Shown: piece by piece, positions 50,071 through 60,281 of the stretch | Layout of the letters: the number at the start of each line of letters is the position of its first letter | Numbering within the stretch: position 1 is the stretch's first letter | Assembly (NCBI GenBank): GCA_020724545.1 | Contig: DYGR01000001.1 | Location: 58,033 to 122,032 of the forward strand | Length of the DNA stretch: 64,000 nt | Origin: Candidatus Methanoperedens nitratireducens | GTDB taxonomy: Archaea > Halobacteriota > Methanosarcinia > Methanosarcinales > Methanoperedenaceae | Direction of reading: 5' to 3' | Position numbers and translations under genes: made by a program | Notes under the pieces: model-generated | The model's input: the letters and a program-made list of their open reading frames with translations, nothing else | Database searches by the model: none | What the model was told of the DNA's origin: nothing

Positions 50071-52428
50071 TTAGAGCACCCCTCTGAAATAATGGCCTGT
50101 TGTAAATTCACCAGGATTACTGCAATTGTTACCCATCCTCTTACCGCCAGTACTATCGTCTATAGCTTTCCTGTATGCCTGAGTTATTCTTTTTGTTGAT
50201 TCCTTATCATACATTGTTGCTTCTATCCGCAGACAGCTAACGCCTGCCTTAATCAGATCAGGCACGTATTCAAGCATACATAACTCGCGGGAATTCATGA
50301 TACAGGTACGTCCCTGTGTATCTGTCATGACAGGAAAAGCAAAACCCCTCTCATCCTTTAGTACAGCATCCTGGATCTCGCCCTGAGGAAAAAGGCAGCT
50401 TACAAGATTATGCTCAGAGACCATGAGGGGAAAGAGGCCGTGCACTATGCACTCAGTTGGGCCAGATGGCGTCAGGTCTCTGATCTCATCAAGTGTAAGC
50501 TCTGGAGAAAGTGTCACCCTCTGGCTGTAATTTAAAAGATGCTCCATTGTGAGCCTGTTGAAAACGTTGAAGGGATAATCGATGACTATGGGCTTGATGG
50601 GATCTAGCCTGCTAAGATAATATAGAATCCCGGCATTTGCAACAAGGAAACCATCTGGATTAAGATACGCATTCAGGTTCCCCATCTCTCTTGCTATTTG
50701 CGGTGTACTGATAAACACGCTCACACCCTTTTCTCTTCCATATTCGATAGCATAACTGTAATCATTTTTATCCATTTTACCGAATACTTCTTTGCCTATA
50801 TAGATAACCTCTGCTCCGCCTGAAATTGCAGCTTCAAGACATTCAACAGAGCCAGTATTTACAGATAGGTCTGGCCTGTATTCTACCTCTTTTTTCTCAA
50901 AAGTTATTCCCGGTCTTTTACACTGACGTTTCCATTTAAGCGTGCGCTCCCTCTCAAGCCGGGCAACAGCAGCGCGGCGAAGAGAATTAAGCTCTGAGAC
51001 AGGAATAAAGATATTATCCACTATATCAAACGAAGTTTCATGCGCCTCGAAGATGGTATTCCCCAGCTTTTTCAACTGGTGGGCTATCGAACTCTCTGAG
51101 ATAGGCCTGCCTTCTGCCTGGCCTGCGATCCCACCCTGTATTACTGCTTCGTTCTCACCATCGCTGATGCGAAGTTCAGTATGCTCTCCAGATCTGGCTG
51201 TAAAAGACATTTTTACCGGGATCTTCTTATTATTTTTGCTATCTTTTGTTCTCAATGATGCCATGAGCAGGCTGTCGAATGTCTTGAAAACAGCATCGCC
51301 CCTGTCTGCCTCAAAGGGTATTTTAAGTTCAACCACAGAACCTGGATCTGCATATGCAGTCCTTTTACTGCCAGTATACATATCCCGGATGATTATCCCG
51401 CTGTCCCGTCCTTCCATCCCTATGCCGTCCCCTGCCCTCAGTGGAGCTTTAAGATATATGGATGCCTGCTTTTTTCGTATATCAAAATCAACTACTCTGC
51501 CAAGCTCTGTACCGCGATTATGTGGATATTCCCGGCTCATCAATTGATCTCCTGGGTTCCCAAAGAAGTACCCTGTAGTGAATTTCCGGTTAAATAACTG
51601 GCGCAATGTATGCTTCTCAGCTTCTGTTACCCGAAAGTTCTCAGGAGATCCAGAGTACCTGTCAATAAGCTTCCTGTAAACTCCAACCACCCCTGCCACG
51701 TATTCAGGACGCTTCATCCTCCCTTCTATCTTGAAGGAGTCGATCCCTGCGCCTATAAGGGAACCGATATGCTCGCTCATATTGAGATCCCTTGGACTGA
51801 GAAGATAGCCCTCAACTCCGTTTATCCTGTATTTTTTCCGGCACGGCTGGGCGCAGTATCCACGATTGCCGCTTCTCCCCCCTATCATGCTGCTCAAAAG
51901 ACACTGCCCGGAATATGAAAAACACAAAGCCCCGTGGATAAAGGTCTCAATCTCAATTCTGGTTTTTGATCTTATCCTGCGAATTTCATCCAGGGATAAC
52001 TCGCGTGCTGGCACCACGCGTTTTACGCCCATGTCCTGCAGGAACCTCACGCCCTCCATGTTATGAATGGTCATCTGGGTACTGGCATGGACAGGAAGCT
52101 CTGGAAGCTGATTGCGCAATAACCTCAGGATGCCAGGGTCCTGCACTATGACCGCATCCGCGCCGCAGTTGCAGAGGAATTGAAGGTATTCGCAGGCATC
52201 TTCAAGTTCGGAATCCTTGATGAGCGTATTCACGGTAACATAAGCCCGAACCCCTCTTATATGCGCATAATCTATAGCCCATTCAAGCTCCTCGTGTGTG
52301 AAGTTCGAGGCGTACTGCCGCGCGCTAAAGGCAGTACCGCCAAAATACACAGCATCGGCTCCATTCTCGATTGCTGCTATAAGGGCTTCTCTGCTGCCGA
52401 CAGGTGCAAGAAGTTCGGGTCTGTGCAT
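50071..52428 (-). CDS. peptidase U32 family protein with DUF3656-like region
   Basis: 785-aa protein of the U32 collagenase-like family, now linked to RNA hydroxylation (RlhA/TrhP) in bacteria. The N-terminal part has PELLAPVGSREALIAAIENGADAVYFGG and the U32 Cys motif region CFSYSGQCLLSSMIGGRSGNRGYCAQPCR (reported in parts). The middle includes a DUF3656-like segment (about 380-480); the C-terminal repeats a barrel-like part (VECLEAAISGGAEVIYIGKE). The four Cys may bind an iron-sulfur cluster. A tRNA or rRNA substrate is inferred from homologs. Confidence 0.9.
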   Translation of the reverse strand: MHRPELLAPVGSREALIAAIENGADAVYFGGTAFSARQYASNFTHEELEWAIDYAHIRGVRAYVTVNTLIKDSELEDACEYLQFLCNCGADAVIVQDPGILRLLRNQLPELPVHASTQMTIHNMEGVRFLQDMGVKRVVPARELSLDEIRRIRSKTRIEIETFIHGALCFSYSGQCLLSSMIGGRSGNRGYCAQPCRKKYRINGVEGYLLSPRDLNMSEHIGSLIGAGIDSFKIEGRMKRPEYVAGVVGVYRKLIDRYSGSPENFRVTEAEKHTLRQLFNRKFTTGYFFGNPGDQLMSREYPHNRGTELGRVVDFDIRKKQASIYLKAPLRAGDGIGMEGRDSGIIIRDMYTGSKRTAYADPGSVVELKIPFEADRGDAVFKTFDSLLMASLRTKDSKNNKKIPVKMSFTARSGEHTELRISDGENEAVIQGGIAGQAEGRPISESSIAHQLKKLGNTIFEAHETSFDIVDNIFIPVSELNSLRRAAVARLERERTLKWKRQCKRPGITFEKKEVEYRPDLSVNTGSVECLEAAISGGAEVIYIGKEVFGKMDKNDYSYAIEYGREKGVSVFISTPQIAREMGNLNAYLNPDGFLVANAGILYYLSRLDPIKPIVIDYPFNVFNRLTMEHLLNYSQRVTLSPELTLDEIRDLTPSGPTECIVHGLFPLMVSEHNLVSCLFPQGEIQDAVLKDERGFAFPVMTDTQGRTCIMNSRELCMLEYVPDLIKAGVSCLRIEATMYDKESTKRITQAYRKAIDDSTGGKRMGNNCSNPGEFTTGHYFRGVL

Positions 52429-52538
52429 GCGGGGGTTATTGTATATGTGAACTTAAAAAGGTAAGTGCTATTTATATACTATAGTTGCTGGCAATAAGAA
52501 ATCTTTATCTAAAGACAGATCAATCTTAATAAAATACC

Positions 52539-52754
52539 ATGACTGAAGCAATACCGGCTGTTTACAAGGATGGCAAATTCAAACCCCTTCAAAAAGTTAA
52601 TCTTCCAGAGCATAAGCATGTACACCTTATACTTATACCGGATGAGGAAGCCGAACTTTTGAACTCACAAAAGAAGGAATTATCAAGGATAACCGGCATC
52701 GGAAGAGGGAATAAAACCGACGTCGTACGAAAGCATGACAGATACCTATATTGA
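52539..52754 (+). CDS. AF2212-like antitoxin (DUF104), second copy
   Basis: 71-aa antitoxin: IPAVYKDGKFKPLQKVNLPE then HKHVHLILIPD matches the AF2212 fold, and DVVRKHDRYLY is the toxin-binding tail (compare KEHDHYLYG in the first copy). Its stop overlaps the start of the PIN gene (52751-52754). Confidence 0.85.
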   Translation: MTEAIPAVYKDGKFKPLQKVNLPEHKHVHLILIPDEEAELLNSQKKELSRITGIGRGNKTDVVRKHDRYLY

Positions 52755-53173
52755 AGGGATTAATTTTGCCAATATTCGTTGATACTGGAGCATGGTATGC
52801 TCTTCTGGATAAAAACGATTCAGATCACACTGCTGCGGTAAAATTCAAAGATTCATTAACCCATTCACTGATTACCACGAATTATGTTGCAGATGAGATA
52901 ATTACCCTTACTAAGAATCGCCTGGGTTATGGCGTTGCGGTTGAGATAGGTGAAAAACTATGGAATGAACTAATAGCAACCCTTGTCCGCGTAACATCCC
53001 AGGATGAAAAGAAAGCATGGGAGATACTTGTCAAACATAGGGATAAAGGATTCAGCTTTACAGATTGTACGAGCTTTGCAGTCATGGATCGGCTTGGAAT
53101 TATTGAAGCCTTCGCTTTTGATGAACATTTTGATCAGTATAACGGTTTAATAAGATTACCGCAAGATCAGTAA
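52751..53173 (+). CDS. PIN-domain toxin (VapC family), second copy
   Basis: 140-aa PIN nuclease: IFVDTGAWYALLDKND (first Asp), TTNYVADEIITL (Glu) and GFSFTDCTSFAVMDRLGI (Asp), ending AFDEHFDQYNGLIRLP. It starts at TTG 52751 or TTG 52766. Sequence differs clearly from the copy at 48801, so the two pairs are not a recent duplication. Confidence 0.88.
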   Translation: MKGLILPIFVDTGAWYALLDKNDSDHTAAVKFKDSLTHSLITTNYVADEIITLTKNRLGYGVAVEIGEKLWNELIATLVRVTSQDEKKAWEILVKHRDKGFSFTDCTSFAVMDRLGIIEAFAFDEHFDQYNGLIRLPQDQ

Positions 53174-53296
53174 AAATAAAAAGGTGCTTGCGGTCCTGAG
53201 CGCTATCCTGTATATGTCTGGGAAAAATTATAAGGCCTCTGGATAGTATGGATTATTTAAGAGACGAGGGGACAGCGTATGGAAAGAGAGGGGAAA

Positions 53297-53725
53297 ATGA
53301 ACATAACCCTGATTGAACGCTCTCCAACTGTAGAAGAGTATCAGAGACTATGCAAAGCAGTTGGCTGGGATAGGGTGAATGATATAGCAGCAGAAGCTGG
53401 CTTACATAATTCTCTATATTCTGTATGTGTAATTTACAGAGATGAGGTAATTGGATGTGGAAGAGTGATAGGTGATGGTATCTATTTTTATATCCAGGAT
53501 ATAATGGTTCTACCCGGGTTCCAGAGGAAGGGAATTGGCAAACGCATCATGGATGCCTTGATGAATTATCTCCGCTCACATGTGTGCAGCAGCGCCTTTA
53601 TTGGTCTAATGGCAGCAAAGGGAGCCTCAAAATTTTACAAGAAATATGGATTTGTAGAACGGCCACAGGATAGACCAGGAATGTTCCAGAGATGGGAAAA
53701 TAGAAGGCAATCTAAATCAAAATAA
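53297..53725 (+). CDS. GNAT family N-acetyltransferase
   Basis: About 142-aa acetyltransferase. The acetyl-CoA-binding motif is MVLPGFQRKGIGKRIMDAL (Q/R-x-x-G-x-G/A), followed by LMAAKGASKFYKKYGFVERP. ATG 53297 after gagaggggaaa is preferred over ATG 53279. Substrate unknown; the closeness to bacterial aminoglycoside-like GNATs suggests possible transfer. Confidence 0.88.
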   Translation: MNITLIERSPTVEEYQRLCKAVGWDRVNDIAAEAGLHNSLYSVCVIYRDEVIGCGRVIGDGIYFYIQDIMVLPGFQRKGIGKRIMDALMNYLRSHVCSSAFIGLMAAKGASKFYKKYGFVERPQDRPGMFQRWENRRQSKSK

Positions 53726-53764
53726 AAGCATTGAAATAATTTCGAACCAAACAGAGAGAAAAAA

Positions 53765-54472
53765 ATGAATCCATATCCCGGATGGCAGTATAATGAAATG
53801 AAACAGGTAGGCACTGACTATGCGGATATACGGGAAGTTCAGGCATATGATTCACGAATGCAAAAGCTAAGAGATATTAAGGAAGAGACTGAAAAAATCC
53901 TGAACTCGATAAATCTTACCCGAAATCAGACTGTTCTCGAATTCGGTACAGGAACAGGAGAGTTTGCGATAGAGGCAGCTCAACATTGCTCAAAAATTTA
54001 TGCGACCGATGTCTCAGTACAAATGCTTGAATTTGCGCAGCGAAAGGCAGCAATGCGCGGGATAAAGAACATAGAATTTCATAATGCAGGGTTTCTGACG
54101 TACGAGCACGCCGGCGAGCCTCTGGATGCAGTTGTATCGCAACTGGCACTGCACCATCTTCCCGATTTCTGGAAAATGATCGCGTTGAGGCGCATACATG
54201 GAATGCTAAAGGAGGGAGGGAAGCTTTACTTAAGGGATACGGTGTACTCGTTTGATGTTGATAATTACATGGGTTTTTTCAACAACTGGATTGAGGGAGT
54301 CAGGCAGGCTGCAGGTGATGAACTGGCAGATGATGCAGAGACTGCCATCAGGGATGAATATACAACCCCTGGATGGATCATGGAAGAGCTACTTAAAAAA
54401 ACGGGATTCCATATCGATGAAGCAGAGTATTCTGAAGGCTTTATGGCAGTTTATGTATGTACTAATAGCTAA
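53765..54472 (+). CDS. class I SAM-dependent methyltransferase
   Basis: 235-aa methyltransferase with the SAM motif VLEFGTGTGEFAIEAA (about 58-73), YATDVSVQMLEFAQRKA (post II) and VVSQLALHHLPDFWK (motif IV). The C-terminal cap has MGFFNNWIEGVRQA. Likely acts on a small molecule; ubiquinone/menaquinone-type or arsenite methyltransferases share this fold, so no substrate is assigned. Confidence 0.87.
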   Translation: MNPYPGWQYNEMKQVGTDYADIREVQAYDSRMQKLRDIKEETEKILNSINLTRNQTVLEFGTGTGEFAIEAAQHCSKIYATDVSVQMLEFAQRKAAMRGIKNIEFHNAGFLTYEHAGEPLDAVVSQLALHHLPDFWKMIALRRIHGMLKEGGKLYLRDTVYSFDVDNYMGFFNNWIEGVRQAAGDELADDAETAIRDEYTTPGWIMEELLKKTGFHIDEAEYSEGFMAVYVCTNS

Positions 54473-54539
54473 AAGTGCTGCCATGCGCTAGATTACCAGA
54501 ACTCATTTATACTATAAAGCCAGACAATCCCTGATTATA

Positions 54540-55394
54540 ATGGCTTCTGGCACTACCACAAACACCAATAAAATCGGTGAGGGAACCTACACCAACCCTG
54601 AACTGCTCATCGAGACTGACTGGCTATCCAGGCATCTGGATGATGCAGATATCCGGATCGTGGATCTGCGGCCAGAGAAGGAATATGATAAAGGGCATAT
54701 TAAAAACGCGGTGCATCTGAACCACATGGATATAACAGGAGATGATAACGTAAACAGGGGCTTCCCTCCTGCAAATACACCCGACCTTCTTGGAAGCCTG
54801 GGGATCGACAGGGATATACTGGTAGTAGCCTATGATGATAACTCAGGCCACTATGCGGCTCGCCTTTTCTGGGTGCTTGAATACCTGGGACATAAGAAGG
54901 CAGGCATATTGAACGGTGGGTTTCAAAAATGGGTGGCGGAGAACAGGGAGGTTACTACCCTTGTCCCCAGGATCGAGAGAAGGACATTTATACCACGGCC
55001 CGATACTGACAGGGTAGCCACAGCAAGGAGAATACTTGAGACTATGTCCAATCCAGATGTGGTGATACTGGATGTCAGGTCACCTGAGGAATACATGGGT
55101 AAAAAGATCAGGGCAAAACGAGGGGGACACATACCAGGGGCAGTCAATATAGAGTGGAAAAAGAGCATAAAAGATGATCGGACATTCAAACCTGCTTCTG
55201 AGCTAAACGAGATGTTCAGCGAACAGGGCGTTACCAAAGAAAAGGAAATAATAACCCACTGCCAGCTCGCTGTAAGGGCTGCCCACACGTACTTCACGCT
55301 GAGACTGCTGGGATACCCTAAAATCAGGGTTTACAACGGCTCATGGGCAGAGTGGGGCAACAATCCGGATCTGCCGGTAGAGAATGAGCAATAA
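54540..55394 (+). CDS. sulfurtransferase (two-rhodanese-domain, thiosulfate/mercaptopyruvate type)
   Basis: 284 aa with two rhodanese domains (about 20-135 and 160-280). The second holds the active Cys in ITHCQLAVRAAHTYF; the usual C-x-x-G-x-R-A appears as C-Q-L-A-V-R-A, so the loop Gly is replaced by Ala. CH2A motifs such as IVDLRPEKEYDKGHI and ILDVRSPEEYMG are clear. It moves sulfane sulfur between donor and thiol acceptor. Confidence 0.9.
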   Translation: MASGTTTNTNKIGEGTYTNPELLIETDWLSRHLDDADIRIVDLRPEKEYDKGHIKNAVHLNHMDITGDDNVNRGFPPANTPDLLGSLGIDRDILVVAYDDNSGHYAARLFWVLEYLGHKKAGILNGGFQKWVAENREVTTLVPRIERRTFIPRPDTDRVATARRILETMSNPDVVILDVRSPEEYMGKKIRAKRGGHIPGAVNIEWKKSIKDDRTFKPASELNEMFSEQGVTKEKEIITHCQLAVRAAHTYFTLRLLGYPKIRVYNGSWAEWGNNPDLPVENEQ

Positions 55395-55416
55395 CATTTT
55401 ACCTAAGTTAGCTTTT

Positions 55417-58200
55417 CTATTTCGCGCTTAGAACCTCGTATATGGTTTTCAACAATACCTCAGCATTATAAGGCTTTGACAAAAATGCTTTTACATGGTT
55501 GCCTGGAACTTTTGCAAGTTTGTCTTTCTCGGTTAATCCACTTGCTGCAATAATCCTGATTTCAGGATTAATTTTGTGCAGTGCTCGAACACTCTCCGTA
55601 CCTTCCATAACAGGCATCATCATATCCATTATAACTGTCTTAATTTCATTTCTATACTGCAAGTACAGTGTAATAGCCTCTGCACCATCATCGGCTGTGA
55701 TCACTTTATATCCATTTGTTTCCAGTATCAAACTGGTAATATCACGAACTGAGACTTCATCATCAACAACAAGGATCAATTCTCCTTTTCCTGAGGGCAT
55801 TTCAAACTGTAGCTCTTTCGTTTTTTGTATTTCAGTTGTTATAAGAGCGGGCAAATGGATTCTAAATGTAGTACCTTTACCAGTTTCACTGTGCACATTT
55901 ATAAATCCGCCGTGACTTTTCACAATTGCAAGGGATACCGAGAGACCAAGACCAGTGCCTTTGCCAAACTCTTTTGTCGTGAAGAACGGTTCAAAGATTC
56001 TATCCAGTACCTTAGGAGGAATACTGGTTCCAGTATCCGAGACTGCGATAACAACATATGAGCCAGCCTTAGCCTCGATATTAACGCGAGCGTAGTTCTC
56101 ATCAACTAAAAGATTTTCAGCAGATATGTTCAGAACACCGCCATCTGGCATAGCATCGCGGGCATTCATGCATATGTTCATCAGAACCTGATACAACTGC
56201 GTAGCATCTCCAGAGGTGTTCCACAGGTCTTCAGGTACAGCGGCTCTAACTTCGATGGATTTTGGAAATGTTTCTTTTGCTATCTTCTCTATATCAGAAA
56301 TAAGGTCTGTTACTTGAATAGTCTTGCGCTCACCTTCTATACCCCGCGTAAATGACATGACCTGCTTTATCAAATCAGCCGAGTATTGTGTATTTTTTTC
56401 AAGGATATTAAGCAGCCTCTGACTCTCTTCATCGGTGAATTTGTTTCTTAGCATCTGCAGCGATAGCATCATTGGTGTCAGCATATTGTTAATGTTGTGC
56501 GCAAGACCGCCTGCGAGTGTACCTATGCTCTCCATCCTCTGAGCTTGCAGCAATTGAGCCTGGAGTTTTTTCTTCTCAGTGATATCTGTATTGATGATAA
56601 GTATCGATTTTAGTTTTTCCTGGTTATCGTGCACCAGAGTCCAGTGGCTCTCGACAATGATCTCTTTACCATCTTTAGTTATCTGGCGCAGCTCGCCCAT
56701 CCACTCTCCTTCCTCGGTCACGCTCTTATTTGCCTCAATAAGCTCTGGTGGCTCTTCTTTATATAGAAGCTCATCTGCGTTTTTGCCTGTAGCTTCCTCT
56801 GCCGTCCAGCCATACAAGCCCATAGCGCCTTTATTCCAGTAGGTAATGCGATGTTCTAAATCCTGAACGATGATAGCATCCTGCGCTTTATCAAGAAGTG
56901 TGGCCTGTTCTCGTATTCTCTCCTCAACTTGCTTGTGCTGAATTACCGTGCCTAATTGAGTCGCAATCGCTGAAATTATCCCAACTAACAGTTTATCCTC
57001 ATCACGGCGTTCAAACATGTAAAATACGAGAACAACCGATACCTGGTCGTTAACTATGATTGGAACTCCCATACAGGCTTTAAGGCCAGCTTCTTTTGCA
57101 ATCTGGTCACGGGGATAATTTGTGACTGAGCATATTGAAAGATCCTGAACCCACTCTACTTTCTTGGAGTCCCAGACCCGCCCGGGCAGTCCAGTACCAG
57201 GCGGAAATGTGAACCGCTCGCTAAGTTTTCTAAATTTCTCCAGGCTCATGCAGCTGCCATACCATGCTGGACTGCATTCTAGAACTGATCCATCTTTGCT
57301 TGGAAACCACGCGTCCCCATAATCCCATGCTGTGGCTTCACATACCTTACTGAGTACAATCTCTATCGCCGAGTGAAAATCTGGAGCTTCGCTGATCGCC
57401 TGAGTCATTGTTTGCAAGAGACGGATCTCTTCTTCAGCTAGCTTGCGCTCTGTAATATTTATACCTGAGCAGGTGATCCCAACTACTACGCCCGCTGGAT
57501 CACACAAAGGCTCGACAGTGAGATCATAGAACAATTGCTCACCGTTGAGAATAACCTGCACTTCTTCCCGCACTCCGATACCAGTTTCCAGCACCTGACG
57601 CTTGATCTGTGTTAAATTGAAAGCCTCATCAGGCTGGAATAAATCTGCATCTGTTTTGCCAAGTACCGTTCCATTGCAAAAATTAGGATGAGGGTTATAA
57701 ATCCAGGTATAGCGGAGTTCCCTGTCTTGATTGAAAACCAGGATAGAAGAGTTCTTAAGCGCAACCCGAAAACGTTCCTCGCTCTCCCGTAGCGCCCTCT
57801 CGGCCTCATTTCTTTTTCGCCGCTCATCTGCTTCACGCAGCTCGCGCCTGACCGTGGGAATAAGCTTCGCCAGACTGCCTTTCATTATATAATCATGTGC
57901 GCCGGCCTTCATGGTCTCTATAGCCGTGGACTCCACGATCTTCCCGGATACAACTATGAACGGCAGGTCAATTCCGCTTCTCTGCATTACCTTCAGTGCC
58001 TCAAGCCCACTGAATTGAGGCATGACATAATCGGCAAGGATAATGTCCCATGCCTTATCTGCAAGCGCTGCGCTCATGGTCTCTGCTGTGTCCACGCGTT
58101 CAAAAATCGGATCGTAGCCGCCACGGCGTATCTCATGCACGAGCAGCAGGGCATCATCATCTGAATCCTCGACTATTAACACACGAAGAGGGATGCCCAT
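55417..58200 (-). CDS. hybrid sensor histidine kinase (REC-PAS-GAF-PAS-HisKA-HATPase-REC)
   Basis: 927-aa cytosolic sensor kinase. Domains in order: receiver (6-125, phospho-Asp in ILADYVMP), PAS (145-265), GAF (270-425), PAS (430-550), HisKA (565-635; H-box [15 protein letters not shown]), HATPase (670-790; [30 protein letters not shown]) and receiver (805-925; phospho-Asp in VIMDMMMPV). No TM helix. The layout and H-box are like bacterial (deltaproteobacterial) kinases, suggesting transfer. The G1 box has Ser where most have Gly (D-T-G-T-S). Single-strand partner not seen nearby. Confidence 0.9.
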   Translation of the reverse strand: MGIPLRVLIVEDSDDDALLLVHEIRRGGYDPIFERVDTAETMSAALADKAWDIILADYVMPQFSGLEALKVMQRSGIDLPFIVVSGKIVESTAIETMKAGAHDYIMKGSLAKLIPTVRRELREADERRKRNEAERALRESEERFRVALKNSSILVFNQDRELRYTWIYNPHPNFCNGTVLGKTDADLFQPDEAFNLTQIKRQVLETGIGVREEVQVILNGEQLFYDLTVEPLCDPAGVVVGITCSGINITERKLAEEEIRLLQTMTQAISEAPDFHSAIEIVLSKVCEATAWDYGDAWFPSKDGSVLECSPAWYGSCMSLEKFRKLSERFTFPPGTGLPGRVWDSKKVEWVQDLSICSVTNYPRDQIAKEAGLKACMGVPIIVNDQVSVVLVFYMFERRDEDKLLVGIISAIATQLGTVIQHKQVEERIREQATLLDKAQDAIIVQDLEHRITYWNKGAMGLYGWTAEEATGKNADELLYKEEPPELIEANKSVTEEGEWMGELRQITKDGKEIIVESHWTLVHDNQEKLKSILIINTDITEKKKLQAQLLQAQRMESIGTLAGGLAHNINNMLTPMMLSLQMLRNKFTDEESQRLLNILEKNTQYSADLIKQVMSFTRGIEGERKTIQVTDLISDIEKIAKETFPKSIEVRAAVPEDLWNTSGDATQLYQVLMNICMNARDAMPDGGVLNISAENLLVDENYARVNIEAKAGSYVVIAVSDTGTSIPPKVLDRIFEPFFTTKEFGKGTGLGLSVSLAIVKSHGGFINVHSETGKGTTFRIHLPALITTEIQKTKELQFEMPSGKGELILVVDDEVSVRDITSLILETNGYKVITADDGAEAITLYLQYRNEIKTVIMDMMMPVMEGTESVRALHKINPEIRIIAASGLTEKDKLAKVPGNHVKAFLSKPYNAEVLLKTIYEVLSAK

Positions 58201-58308
58201 CTAATCCCCCGCAGGTGGCGGCTCGTTCAGAACCAGCCAGTACAGTCCCGGCTCATGCACCTTTATAAGTTGCTCTTTTGTTGTTTCTCTGGTTTTCATC
58301 GTCTGCAT
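58201..58308 (-). CDS. 35-codon ORF abutting the kinase gene
   Basis: MQTMKTRETTKEQLIKVHEP then GLYWLVLNEPPPAGD; its stop (TAG) is directly followed by the kinase ATG. The TKEQLIK stretch recalls linkers that start PAS kinases, so this may be a leftover N-terminus or a leader peptide. It is too short for more. Low confidence that it is translated. Confidence 0.35.
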   Translation of the reverse strand: MQTMKTRETTKEQLIKVHEPGLYWLVLNEPPPAGD

Positions 58309-58446
58309 ATCCTCGGCCTGGACTCAATTTTATTAATTGAATTTCCCCTTACACAATATTATTGCTCTGTCAATGATACCAGGTTATATATCAATCTAAC
58401 GGTAAATTTTTATATATATATATAAAAAAAACCAACCAATACAAAA

Positions 58447-58923
58447 TTAGCCTTTTAACTTATTCACCATCTCCTTAATATTCTCCCAGTGCTTCCCCTG
58501 CCAGTACACCTGTCCGCATCTATCGCATATCCAGAATTCTGTTCCGTTCTCAAACCTTACTGGATACACGTACTCCTTCTCTTTAATAAGCTCCATCTCT
58601 TCAGGCTCAACCCTTCTGATAATAGAGTTACAGATGCTGCACCTCTCCATTTCAGGCTCAAACTTAATATTGAATTCCTTCTGCATTTCCTTGAGCTGTT
58701 CTATAATTTCAGGAGACTGTATCAGATATGCCCTGATCCCCCTCTTTATTGCTCTTCTGATAAGCACTATATCCCTTGAGATCAGGATCCTTCCATCCCT
58801 CTCTGCCATCTCCAGCAGTATATCGTCCTCATTCTCCTGCTTATTTATTTCAAGGGTATCGTACCCGAAGAGACGAAGCCAGCGCGCAAGCCTTCCCAGC
58901 ATCCTGTCCACAATGAATTTCAT
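58447..58923 (-). CDS. Mut7-C family ribonuclease-like protein (DUF82)
   Basis: 158-aa protein: KFIVDRMLGRLARWLRLFGYDT at the N-terminus (Mut7-C PIN-like core with the conserved Asp), LISRDIVLIRRA, and a zinc ribbon CSICN ... CDRCGQVYWQGKHW at the C-terminus. The start ATG 58923 overlaps the MFS stop (ATGA, 58920-58923); an upstream ATG at 58968 would add a tail. Probable RNase. Confidence 0.88.
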   Translation of the reverse strand: MKFIVDRMLGRLARWLRLFGYDTLEINKQENEDDILLEMAERDGRILISRDIVLIRRAIKRGIRAYLIQSPEIIEQLKEMQKEFNIKFEPEMERCSICNSIIRRVEPEEMELIKEKEYVYPVRFENGTEFWICDRCGQVYWQGKHWENIKEMVNKLKG

Positions 58924-60281
58924 TTCCCCTTGCTCCTGATAAGTGATGTCAGCATAGCGATACCGCATATAACAGCAGCGATGATGTATGTATCACGGAA
59001 AGCGGGCAGGAAAGAACTATCAATACCTCCGTAATAAACATGCCTGTTTGAGAAAACAGCGCCTGAGATGGCTACACCTATTACCATACCCATATTCCTC
59101 ATCGTCCCCATGGTACCTGCTGCAATACCAAGCTGTTCTTTCGGGAGAGAGCCCATTATTATGCTGTTATTTGGCGCCTGGAACAACCCCATACCAAGAC
59201 CAAATAACGCCAGGCGTGATGAAACATCTATAAAATCTGAGGATGATGACATAAAACTGAGCGACAGGATAGACAGGCTTGAAATCCCCACTCCTGTTGA
59301 ACTGAGGATATACGAATTTGTCCTGTCAGATAACCAGCCGCTGATCGGGGCTACAACAGACATAATAAGCGGTACTGCCAAAAACATAATGCCAACCTCC
59401 TGTGGTGAGTATCCAAGCTCTCTCTCAAGAAAGAAGGGCATTAAGAATATGACGCTGAACATGGCGGTAAAACTTATAAGCGCGCTGATATTGGCTGCTG
59501 CGAACGGTCTATTTCTAAAATGCCGCAATTCCATCATAGGATGTCTGGCTCCAGTCTCGACGATAATGAAAATAATAAAGAATGCGATTGATAGAACAAA
59601 AAGTAAAATAATATATTTAGATCCCCATCCGAGTTTTTGACCATGGCTCAGGGCAAGTAATAACGATACTAGACTTATAAAAAGGGTGAGTGCGCCTGGT
59701 ATATCAAAGGTCTGCCCTATAGTAGTCTCATCCTTCTGAAGAACCCTAAGCGCCATCGCTGTCCCGAAGAGCCCGATCGGTATATTGATATAAAAGATAG
59801 ACTGCCACCCTACATTCTCGATTAAAAATCCGCCTGTAACAGGTCCTGCCATGGAACCGATCGCTACAACAGTCCCGATCAATCCCATTGCTTTACCCCT
59901 CTCTCTTGGGGGAAATGCATGCGTGATTATGGCAACGCCTGTAGCCATCAGCATTGCAGCACCGATGCCCTGTATCACCCTGTAGAATATCAACTGCCCC
60001 TCAGTCGCTGAAATAGCGCATAGTCCAGAACCTATAGTAAAAATCGCGATCCCTGCTGCAAATATTTGTTTTCTGCCAAACATATCAGAGAGCCTGCCAA
60101 GACTTAAGAGCAAACTTGTGATCGTCAGTAGATATGCCATTACCACCCATTCGATTGTCGTTATATCTGTCCTGAAGTACTCTGTGAGCGTTGGAAGAGC
60201 TACGTTCACTATGCTGCCGTCAAGCGTGGCCATAAAGAACCCTATCCAGACAGTCAGCATTGCTTTCCACTTGTATTCCAT
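58920..60281 (-). CDS. MFS transporter, DHA2 (EmrB/QacA-like) family
   Basis: 453-aa multidrug-type permease. N-terminal WIGFFMATLDGSIVNVALPT (motif D1), SLGRLSDMFGRKQIF (motif A), and GPVTGGFLIENVGWQSIFYINIP (motif C, drug antiport) are all present. Proton-driven export of toxic compounds is likely. It overlaps the Mut7-C gene by 4 bases and lies next to moaB; the grouping has no obvious logic. Confidence 0.9.
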   Translation of the reverse strand: MEYKWKAMLTVWIGFFMATLDGSIVNVALPTLTEYFRTDITTIEWVVMAYLLTITSLLLSLGRLSDMFGRKQIFAAGIAIFTIGSGLCAISATEGQLIFYRVIQGIGAAMLMATGVAIITHAFPPRERGKAMGLIGTVVAIGSMAGPVTGGFLIENVGWQSIFYINIPIGLFGTAMALRVLQKDETTIGQTFDIPGALTLFISLVSLLLALSHGQKLGWGSKYIILLFVLSIAFFIIFIIVETGARHPMMELRHFRNRPFAAANISALISFTAMFSVIFLMPFFLERELGYSPQEVGIMFLAVPLIMSVVAPISGWLSDRTNSYILSSTGVGISSLSILSLSFMSSSSDFIDVSSRLALFGLGMGLFQAPNNSIIMGSLPKEQLGIAAGTMGTMRNMGMVIGVAISGAVFSNRHVYYGGIDSSFLPAFRDTYIIAAVICGIAMLTSLIRSKGK

